Shown in pieces: positions 11,692 through 17,490 of a DNA stretch of 17,490 nt. The notes beneath the pieces were generated by a model. That model was not told where the DNA came from. It saw nothing but the letters and a program-made list of their open reading frames with translations, and did no database searches. Made by a program: the position numbers and the translations under genes. This stretch comes from Pelobacter sp. UBA5610 (GTDB lineage: Bacteria > Desulfobacterota > Desulfuromonadia > Desulfuromonadales > Syntrophotaleaceae), in the NCBI GenBank assembly GCA_002424645.1, contig DIKU01000011.1, positions 22,148 through 39,637 on the forward strand, given 5' to 3'. The first letter of the stretch is position 1, and each line of letters begins with the position of its first letter.

Positions 11692-14061
11692 TCAGGCCCC
11701 GGAAATCAAATGCCAGGGGGGAAGGGCTTGTTTTTGCCAGAGTTTCTCAACCAGGGCCTTGGCCGACTGCGGATCGGCTTGCCGGCGGAAGACCTCTTTG
11801 ACAAGGCTGCTACGCAGTTTCCGTAAATCAGTACGATAGCGATCGAGAATGGTGGAGGCAATGGTGCGATCAACAGGCAAATCCACCGTGCCGCAGCGCA
11901 ATGCTGAGATGAGCAGCAAGGCTTGAGCTGTCTCCATGCCTTCGACCTTCAACGTGTGGCCGTTGGATTCCTGCAGCTCGATAGTGCCGAAAAACTCTCC
12001 GGTGAGAGCCAATGGGGTATCAAAACAATAGGTACGCATTTCGGGTCGGTAATAATCGTAAAGATAATGATCGGGAAACAGGGGGATGCCATCCATAAAA
12101 ACCAATTCGGCAACTGTTTCAGTAAGATCTTGTTCCGTCAGGTCGTGGTCAGGATGGTCGCAGGTTTCGTTGGAAACAAGTTTAACCGGCACGGGAAGAT
12201 CGGCTTTCGTGCCCAGCCATAATGCCAGTTCCTGGTCGAGTAGTGCGATAGAGGGTTCCCCTGCACTTTTTGGTTGCAGTTTCAGCAGGTTTTCCAGGGC
12301 TGTTTTGCCCGGAATGGGAAGTCCTTGCCGCAACACTTCAGTGCGCAAGGCGGAGCGGCGCGGCAGTGCACGGCCACCGCTGGTAATGTGCCAGAGATAG
12401 CGGCCAAGACTGGAACGGGAAAAGAGGTATATTCCGTCCTCGGGTAGCTTTGACCAGGTTTGCTGGGTAGGGATTGAAAGCCTTGCATCGTCAATCATTG
12501 TCCACACATCCACAGGCAAAACCAGTGCCAGTTGCAACAAGGAGATGTGCCCCTTATGCAGTTGTGTATTGGTGATAGAGCGAGACTGGTTGCTATGCTC
12601 TACCACGATCGAAGTGTCTGGTTGCTGCCCCTTGCAAAACTGCAAGCAGAGGTTGTGGTCTGTTTCCCATACCTTTTGCAATGTGCTGGTTTCCAGGATC
12701 AGCCCCAGCAGTTGGCGTCCGTAGCTGCTGGCCAGCCAGCGTGGTGGCGTAGCCAGGCTGAAACTGGCCCCTTCGGCGCCAATTCCCATCAGGTGCAACA
12801 GATGCCAGGTCCATTGTGGTGCTCGAGGCGGAAAACGAAAACGACGTGCCGGCCATGAAAGTCGCAGTTGCGCGGCGAGCGATTGCCGCTCGGCGGTGGT
12901 AGGTAATCGACCGTCCATGAGGGTGCCGCAGATATGGTCCGGCGCAGGCCCGGGCAGGGCGGTCATCGGGTCGGTGGAATAGCCGAGAGGTGGCGAAAGT
13001 TTATGTCCATGGCGCAATAACGACTGCAATGCCAGCATCGGTGGACTGGCCACAATCATCTGAGGCGCATTGGTATCCAGAATGCCGCTGGGGTGAATGA
13101 GTAAGACCGTTGCGGAGTCCGGCTTCATCGGGGCAGGCAGAGGGTATCCACCTAGTTCTGATGCGACCTTTTTTTGCAGAATCTCCAGGGCTTCAAGGGT
13201 GCCTTCAGGGCTTAGTGCCATTCCCAGTTGGGTTAAACGATGCAGCAGCAGGTGCAGACTGACCAGAGCTTCCTCCGGCAGATCGATTTCGGTCGGCAGT
13301 CTTCGCATTGTTTTAGGCAGCGGAGACGGTAGCTTGCTGATCGCCTCGTCCACTGCCGTTTCCAGTTTTGCGGGTTGCACGGTTTTTGGCAGAGCATCGT
13401 TTAGAGCAAGGGCAATGATGCGAGTTAATGTCAGCATGGCTTTTCCCATAGCCAGTCGCTCTGCGGAATAGCCGGTTTGTTCGTTGTTATCCATTCCCCG
13501 ATGGATACGGTAGTGCTCGGTCAACGGTGCCAGAAGCGATAACAATGTAGCGCGTAACAAGTTGGCAAGATAGTAGGGGGACAGTTTGTCCGGCGAAACC
13601 GCTCCAAGGACACTGAAGGTTTTCATATCCTCCATCAGTGCCATGAGGGCTTCGTGAAAGTCCACCGGGCCAGGGTTCGGGCTGCGTCCGATAGGAAGTG
13701 TTTTGACTTTCTCCCAATCGTTGAGGCGAAGCTGCCACAGGGCTATTTCATTGGCGCCCCAGGCTACATAATAGTTTAGACCGAGGGCATCGGCACAAAG
13801 CTGCCCTTGGAGCAGAGGTTCGGGATCATCCCTGTCGGGGAAAAAAACAGTTCCTCCGGCCATATGGCTATCGCGATTGATCCAGAATACCAAGGGTGGG
13901 TTGATTTCCCCTGCTTCGGTGAGCAGCGGGGCGAATGTTTCCACTCTGCGAAAGGGGGAACGCCCGCCGGTGATAAACTCCTGTGCCCACAGGGCCAGCT
14001 GTTGTGCCAGTTGGCGAAGGGTGTCTTGATCCATTTTTGAGGATTTCTCGGGGATTTTCAT
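11692..14061 (-). CDS. large protein of unknown function next to ruvB
   Basis: A 789-residue, apparently soluble protein that I cannot assign to a named family. Residues 56-110 run strand (PLVFWINR), loop, then helix and strand (QGQLCADALGLNYYVAWGANEIALWQL split at about 97). This order resembles the core of restriction-type PD-(D/E)xK nucleases, but the usual E-x-K triad is not visible (N-R-D instead), so it may be degenerate. The middle is Leu-rich and helical with many Pro-rich linkers. The C-terminal 150 residues contain an acidic segment and a YDYYRPE motif near 640-700. The start ATG at 14061 has no ribosome site. It overlaps (ATGA) the stop of a 16-codon frame that itself begins at the ruvB stop codon. 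An alternative start is Met10 at 14034. Confidence 0.8.
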   Translation of the reverse strand: MKIPEKSSKMDQDTLRQLAQQLALWAQEFITGGRSPFRRVETFAPLLTEAGEINPPLVFWINRDSHMAGGTVFFPDRDDPEPLLQGQLCADALGLNYYVAWGANEIALWQLRLNDWEKVKTLPIGRSPNPGPVDFHEALMALMEDMKTFSVLGAVSPDKLSPYYLANLLRATLLSLLAPLTEHYRIHRGMDNNEQTGYSAERLAMGKAMLTLTRIIALALNDALPKTVQPAKLETAVDEAISKLPSPLPKTMRRLPTEIDLPEEALVSLHLLLHRLTQLGMALSPEGTLEALEILQKKVASELGGYPLPAPMKPDSATVLLIHPSGILDTNAPQMIVASPPMLALQSLLRHGHKLSPPLGYSTDPMTALPGPAPDHICGTLMDGRLPTTAERQSLAAQLRLSWPARRFRFPPRAPQWTWHLLHLMGIGAEGASFSLATPPRWLASSYGRQLLGLILETSTLQKVWETDHNLCLQFCKGQQPDTSIVVEHSNQSRSITNTQLHKGHISLLQLALVLPVDVWTMIDDARLSIPTQQTWSKLPEDGIYLFSRSSLGRYLWHITSGGRALPRRSALRTEVLRQGLPIPGKTALENLLKLQPKSAGEPSIALLDQELALWLGTKADLPVPVKLVSNETCDHPDHDLTEQDLTETVAELVFMDGIPLFPDHYLYDYYRPEMRTYCFDTPLALTGEFFGTIELQESNGHTLKVEGMETAQALLLISALRCGTVDLPVDRTIASTILDRYRTDLRKLRSSLVKEVFRRQADPQSAKALVEKLWQKQALPPWHLISGA

Positions 14062-14108
14062 TGTTTCGACAAAAGGTGAAAGGAGGCAAACCCGTAAGCA
14101 GGTAGCAT
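14058..14108 (-). CDS. possible 16-codon coupling ORF between ruvB and the large unknown gene
   Basis: It reads MLPAYGFASFHLLSKQ. Its ATG shares the A of the ruvB stop (TGATG, 14110-14106) and its TGA overlaps the next gene's start (ATGA, 14061-14058). It has no ribosome site of its own. It could carry ribosomes by termination-reinitiation from ruvB to the large gene. It may equally be chance. Confidence 0.3.
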   Translation of the reverse strand: MLPAYGFASFHLLSKQ

Positions 14109-15133
14109 CAATTGAACAGTTCCCCGGATACTTTGTTCCGGGGTGCTTGACGCTGAAAATGACGATAAGCCAACTCGGTGGCCATGCGACCTCGCGGGGT
14201 CCGGTTCAGGTAGCCGTTTTGCAACAAGTAGGGTTCGATGACATCCTCAATGGTATCTTTTTCTTCTCCGACCGCTGCCGCCAGAGTTTCCAGGCCAACC
14301 GGACCGCCGGCAAATTTATCGATGATGGTCAACAGTAGCAGTCGGTCCATATGATCCAGTCCGCAGTTGTCAACCTCGAGACGTGACAGGGCAAGGTCGG
14401 CGATAGCCCGGGTAATGACACCATCCCCCTTAACCTGAGCAAAATCCCTCACCCGTCGCAACAGACGATTCGTAATGCGCGGCGTGCCCCGGCTGCGGCG
14501 GGCGATTTCAATCTGACCCTCTTTTTCTATGGGGATATTCAGCAACTGAGCGCTGCGGCCGGCAATGGTGGCAAGCTCATCGTGGGAATAGAATTCCAAC
14601 CGGCAGATAACTCCGAAGCGATCACGCAGAGGTGATGACAGCAAGCCTGCCCGGGTTGTTGCCCCGACGAGAGTGAATCGCGGGATATCGAGTTTTATGG
14701 TTCGTGCTGAAGGGCCCTGGCCGATGATGATATCCAGCTGATAGTCTTCCATGGCCGGATAGAGGATTTCTTCGACCACGGGTGACAAACGATGGATTTC
14801 ATCGATGAACAGGACATCGCCTTCGGAAAGGTTGGTCAGGATGGCGGCGAGATCACCCGGTTTTTCGATGACGGGTCCCGAGGTGCTTTTGATGCTGACC
14901 CCCATTTCGCTGGCGACAATGTTGGCCAAAGTCGTTTTGCCGAGTCCTGGCGGACCGTAGAACAGGACATGGTCGAGAGATTCCTGGCGCCCGCGGGCCG
15001 CATCGATGAAAACCTGCAGGTTTTCCTTGGCTTTGCTCTGGCCGATATATTCCGCCAGAACGCGGGGGCGCAATGATGCTTCGCAGCGGTCTTCTTCGCT
15101 GGTAAAATCGGGTGTAACGAATCGCTCGGTCAT
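14108..15133 (-). CDS. ruvB: Holliday junction branch-migration helicase subunit RuvB
   Basis: A 341-residue AAA+ motor that, as hexamers loaded by RuvA, drives branch migration of Holliday junctions. Seen: Walker A GPPGLGKT (60-67), Walker B LFIDEIH with D111/E112, sensor 1 GATTR (157-161), the arginine finger in SSPLRDRF (R170), and the C-terminal winged-helix ending with TPRGR. All catalytic residues are present and the length is normal. The start ATG at 15133 has only a weak AGGCGAG site. It is 226 bp downstream of ruvA, longer than in tightly packed ruvAB operons, and a possible promoter lies in that gap. Confidence 0.97.
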   Translation of the reverse strand: MTERFVTPDFTSEEDRCEASLRPRVLAEYIGQSKAKENLQVFIDAARGRQESLDHVLFYGPPGLGKTTLANIVASEMGVSIKSTSGPVIEKPGDLAAILTNLSEGDVLFIDEIHRLSPVVEEILYPAMEDYQLDIIIGQGPSARTIKLDIPRFTLVGATTRAGLLSSPLRDRFGVICRLEFYSHDELATIAGRSAQLLNIPIEKEGQIEIARRSRGTPRITNRLLRRVRDFAQVKGDGVITRAIADLALSRLEVDNCGLDHMDRLLLLTIIDKFAGGPVGLETLAAAVGEEKDTIEDVIEPYLLQNGYLNRTPRGRMATELAYRHFQRQAPRNKVSGELFN

Positions 15134-15290
15134 ACTCGCCTGTCTGCGGAAAATCGTATTCAGGGTTCTTGCTGAGACTCATAAATAAAAACAGGGAAGA
15201 GCGTTTTTGCTGGCATCAGCCATAAACGACCCTTGGCAGGGGGCATTTTAAGCTGCATGCATTTTTACAAAATCAACGCTGCCGCCGTTC

Positions 15291-15318
15291 AGAATACAGG
15301 GATTGGCATCTCATTCAA
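15291..15318 (-). promoter_or_regulatory. possible promoter of ruvB
   Basis: Minus strand: TTGAAT (15318-15313), 16-bp spacer, TATTCT (15296-15291), in the 226-bp gap after ruvA. No LexA-type operator was recognised nearby. Low certainty. Confidence 0.33.
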
Positions 15319-15359
15319 AGGGAAAAGTCTCCCGCTGTCGGTCTCGAAAATTTTGTACC

Positions 15360-15956
15360 TCAACGCATGAGCACCTTGAGTGCCTGCTTGAGGATGTCTT
15401 CCAGTGGCGTGCCGGGTGGCAGGTTCAGACCTTCCAGGGCTTTGCGAGAGAGATTTTCCTTGTAGCCCAGGTTGATCAGTGCCGACAGGGCATCATCCTG
15501 CAAGTCAGGGGTAGCTGATGCAGGGAACTGGGTGCTGCCGATGTCGGTGAATTCAACCCGGCCGATTTTTTCCCTTAATTCAAGAACCAGTCGTTCAGCC
15601 GTTTTTTTGCCGATCCCCGGCACGGTGGCCAAATGCTTGGCGTTTCCTTGGGATAACGCTTGGCGAAGTTCTGCCGTCGGCAGGTGGGAAAGGATATTCA
15701 GGGCGACCTTGGGGCCGACACCAGATACGGACAGTAGCAGGCAGAACAGGTCTTTTTCCGCCTCGGTGTGGAAACCGAATAAGAGCAGGGCGTCTTCGCG
15801 CACGTGGGTATGCACCTGCAGGCGTACGGTTCCTTCATCGGGCAGGGCATAGTAGGTGGAGAGGGGGATCAGTAAACGGTAACCCACTCCGCCAACATCA
15901 AGAATGACCTGGCTGACCGTTTTTTGAACCAGTTGTCCGTTAAGCAGGGCGATCAT
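15360..15956 (-). CDS. ruvA: Holliday junction-binding subunit RuvA
   Basis: A 198-residue protein that binds the four-way junction as a tetramer and loads RuvB. Seen: the N-terminal OB-fold starting MIALLNGQL with GVGYRL at about 23-28, two helix-hairpin-helix motifs (SVSGVGPKVALNIL near 76-89 and TVPGIGKKTAERL near 111-123), and a C-terminal three-helix RuvB-binding domain (about 150-198) with ALINLGY. Normal length. The ribosome site is weak (GGAAAG about 8 nt upstream). It follows ruvC by 38 bp, so ruvC and ruvA are one transcription unit. Confidence 0.96.
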   Translation of the reverse strand: MIALLNGQLVQKTVSQVILDVGGVGYRLLIPLSTYYALPDEGTVRLQVHTHVREDALLLFGFHTEAEKDLFCLLLSVSGVGPKVALNILSHLPTAELRQALSQGNAKHLATVPGIGKKTAERLVLELREKIGRVEFTDIGSTQFPASATPDLQDDALSALINLGYKENLSRKALEGLNLPPGTPLEDILKQALKVLMR

Positions 15957-15994
15957 AAATATCTTTCCGCGGAGTTTGAAAAGGGGCCGGGTTG

Positions 15995-16477
15995 CTATGA
16001 CAGGCTGGTGAACTGGTAGCAGTGTGCGTGACAGATAGCTACCGCCAGAGCGTCCGAAGCGTCTTCCTGGGCGATTTCCGGCAGGTTGAGCAGCACTTTT
16101 ACCATTTGCTGAACCTGCGGTTTGGCCGCTTTGCCATAGCCGACGACGGCTTTTTTGACTTCCACCGCGGTATATTCGGCAACCGGCAGTTCGGCGTTGA
16201 CGCCGGCAAGCATGGCCACGCCTCGCGCATGGCCCAGTTTGAGGGCGGACAATGCGTTTTTGGCGACAAAGATGCGTTCCACGGCCATCAATGCAGGAGA
16301 ATAGTCAGTGATGACGCGGCACAATTCGCTGTAGATGGTTTGAAGCCGCTCCGACAGGGGAGCGTCGGAACGCGTGTAAATAGCACCGTTGTCGATGTGC
16401 ACCAAACGGTTGCCGATTTTTTCAACCACACCGTATCCGGTTATGCGGGTGCCGGGATCGATTCCAATAATTCGCAT
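15995..16477 (-). CDS. ruvC: crossover junction endodeoxyribonuclease RuvC
   Basis: A 160-residue RNase H-fold resolvase that cuts Holliday junctions symmetrically. The four acidic catalytic residues are in place: D7 in GIDPG, E67 in AVERIF, D139 and D142 in QEDASDALA. The YGKA(A)KPQVQ segment (114-123) is the usual DNA-contact region. Normal length. No strong ribosome site is visible. The gene comes first in the ruvC-ruvA-ruvB series and lies after the yebC terminator, so it should have its own promoter in the short gap 16478-16553 or be read through from yebC. Confidence 0.97.
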   Translation of the reverse strand: MRIIGIDPGTRITGYGVVEKIGNRLVHIDNGAIYTRSDAPLSERLQTIYSELCRVITDYSPALMAVERIFVAKNALSALKLGHARGVAMLAGVNAELPVAEYTAVEVKKAVVGYGKAAKPQVQQMVKVLLNLPEIAQEDASDALAVAICHAHCYQFTSLS

Positions 16478-16500
16478 GGCACGTCAGGTTCGCTTCAAGG

Positions 16501-16526
16501 AAAAAAGGCGGGGACATGCCCCGCCT
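16501..16526 (-). terminator. intrinsic terminator of yebC
   Basis: On the minus strand AGGCGGGG (16526-16519) pairs with CCCCGCCT (16513-16506) around a 5-nt loop, then T at 16506-16501. It lies 28 nt after the yebC stop codon. Confidence 0.93.
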
Positions 16527-16553
16527 GGATCAGTCGTAAATCTCCTGATGGGA

Positions 16554-17300
16554 TTACCCCATAATGCTGGCGATGTCTTCATCCGAGATGTCGAAGTTGG
16601 CGTAGACGTTCTGCACGTCGTCGTTATCCTCAAGCTTATCCATCATCTTGAGCATCTGTTCAGCCTGCTTTCCGTCCAGTTTGACCATGGTCTGGGGGAT
16701 CATGGTGACTTCTGCGGTCTCCCACTTCAAACCCTTGGCGGCGATGGCATCACGCACCTCCATGAAATTGGAAGGATCGGTGATGATTTCGTAGGCGTCT
16801 CCTTCGTCCTTGACGTCTTCTGCGCCGGCTTCCAGTGCGACTTCGAAAAGAGTATCGAAGTCCTGCTCGGGATTGAAGGAAATAAGCCCCTTGCGGTCAA
16901 ACAGAAAAGCTACCGAACCATTGACGCCGAGGCTGCCGTTGTGTCTGCTGAAGATGTAACGGACATCGGCCACTGTGCGGGTTCGGTTGTCGGTCATGAA
17001 TTCAACGATAACCGCAACCCCTCCCGGCCCATAGCCTTCAAAGGTTCCTTCCTCGTAATTGACGCCATCCAGATCGCCGCTACCCTTTTTGACGGCTCGC
17101 TCGATGGTGTCTTTGGGCATATTGGATTCTTTCGCCTTGTCAATGGCGGTCCGCAGGCGCGCATTGGCCTCGACATCGCCACCACCTATTTTGGCGGCAA
17201 CGGTGATTTCCTTGATCAGTTTGGTGAAAATCTTGCCCCGCTTGGCGTCCTGGGCACCTTTGCGGTGCTTGATATTCGCCCATTTACTATGACCTGCCAT
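16554..17300 (-). CDS. yebC: YebC/TACO1 family protein
   Basis: A 248-residue member of the YebC/TACO1 family, historically listed as probable transcriptional regulators; recent work on the family points to helping ribosomes through difficult (for example proline-rich) sequences. Seen: the signature start MAGHSKWANIKHRKGAQDAKRGKIFTKL (given in part), the MPKDTIERAVKKG segment near 61-73, EGYGPGGVA near 88-96, and the acidic C-terminal domain ending in DISDED. The start ATG at 17300 follows AAGGAG (17310-17315) at 9 nt. Its position ahead of ruvC is common in bacteria. Its own terminator suggests partial independence. Confidence 0.96.
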   Translation of the reverse strand: MAGHSKWANIKHRKGAQDAKRGKIFTKLIKEITVAAKIGGGDVEANARLRTAIDKAKESNMPKDTIERAVKKGSGDLDGVNYEEGTFEGYGPGGVAVIVEFMTDNRTRTVADVRYIFSRHNGSLGVNGSVAFLFDRKGLISFNPEQDFDTLFEVALEAGAEDVKDEGDAYEIITDPSNFMEVRDAIAAKGLKWETAEVTMIPQTMVKLDGKQAEQMLKMMDKLEDNDDVQNVYANFDISDEDIASIMG

Positions 17301-17446
17301 GGTCAGTCTCTCCTTGATTCAGTTTGGATCTGTAAAATATGAAATGTTCTTTCGAACAAAATCTGTTTGCTTAAGGTGCGCCTGCCAGGTCAAATCGGAG
17401 GTCGCAGGCAGCTTTTCAGGTTGACCTTGACAGGAGGCCTTCCTAA

Positions 17447-17458
17447 TAAACCGGTTTA
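17447..17458. other. 12-bp perfect palindrome upstream of yebC
   Basis: TAAACCGGTTTA, about 150 bp upstream of the yebC start. On the + strand a TTGACC/TTGACA pair precedes it (17421 onward), so it could be an operator near a promoter reading out of the window. No firm assignment. Confidence 0.3.
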
Positions 17459-17490
17459 AAATCGAACTGGTGTTGAGCCCTGATAAAGCG

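Noticed and set aside
12516..12530. Second sigma-54-like match (TGGCAC-N5-TTGC, minus strand)
   Set aside because: It is inside the large unknown gene, 1 kb from the next start codon. Intragenic matches are common and nothing else supports a promoter.
16389..17342. 317-codon + strand open frame
   Set aside because: Antisense to yebC and ruvC, both clearly real.
17345..17358. TGTTC-N4-GAACA as an SOS (LexA) box upstream of yebC
   Set aside because: The half-sites are in the opposite order to the Gram-positive type box, and it is not in front of the ruv genes. Treated as a small chance dyad.

Overview
The window looks like chromosomal core DNA of a Gram-negative bacterium. LpxC (lipid A synthesis) shows an outer membrane. 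NtrYX with an intact sigma-54 contact motif, the yebC-ruvC-ruvA-ruvB order and a phasin-like/UbiB pair fit the Desulfuromonadia (Pelobacter/Syntrophotalea/Geobacter-like). That placement is inferred from gene content and protein style, not from a search. No phage, IS, CRISPR, tRNA or rRNA gene was recognised.

Layout. Positions 81-3146 hold mostly + strand stress and folding genes: a lipoprotein FKBP peptidyl-prolyl isomerase, two nearly identical cold-shock proteins (csp1 at 1260-1460, csp2 at 2678-2878) and a 42-residue highly charged protein. A minus-strand zinc-ribbon gene (1703-2107) lies between the two csp genes. Each csp gene has its own predicted promoter, a leader of about 150-160 nt and a strong terminator. 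From 3582 to 17300 every gene is on the minus strand. In transcription order they are yebC; ruvC-ruvA-ruvB; a large uncharacterised gene; a patatin-like phospholipase; a phasin-like gene overlapping ubiB; lpxC; ntrY-ntrX. Intrinsic terminators separate yebC from ruvC and lpxC from ntrY.

How the genes work together. RuvABC processes Holliday junctions, and the uncharacterised gene is tied to ruvB by a chain of overlapping stop/start codons. LpxC commits UDP-acyl-GlcNAc to lipid A. NtrY is a membrane sensor kinase and NtrX its sigma-54 activator partner.

Most interesting points. (1) The two csp leaders share a 20-nt identical 5' end, an apparent covarying stem and a terminator-shaped hairpin upstream of the ribosome-binding site, which suggests a duplicated attenuator, thermosensor or small RNA. 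(2) The csp coding sequences differ by 1 base in the first 102 nt but by 22 in the last 96. (3) A full-consensus sigma-54 promoter lies upstream of lpxC with a 24-bp dyad at about -127, beside a sigma-54 activator gene. (4) An uncharacterised 789-residue protein has an N-terminal stretch that may be a degenerate nuclease-like fold. All of these rest on reading the sequence by eye.
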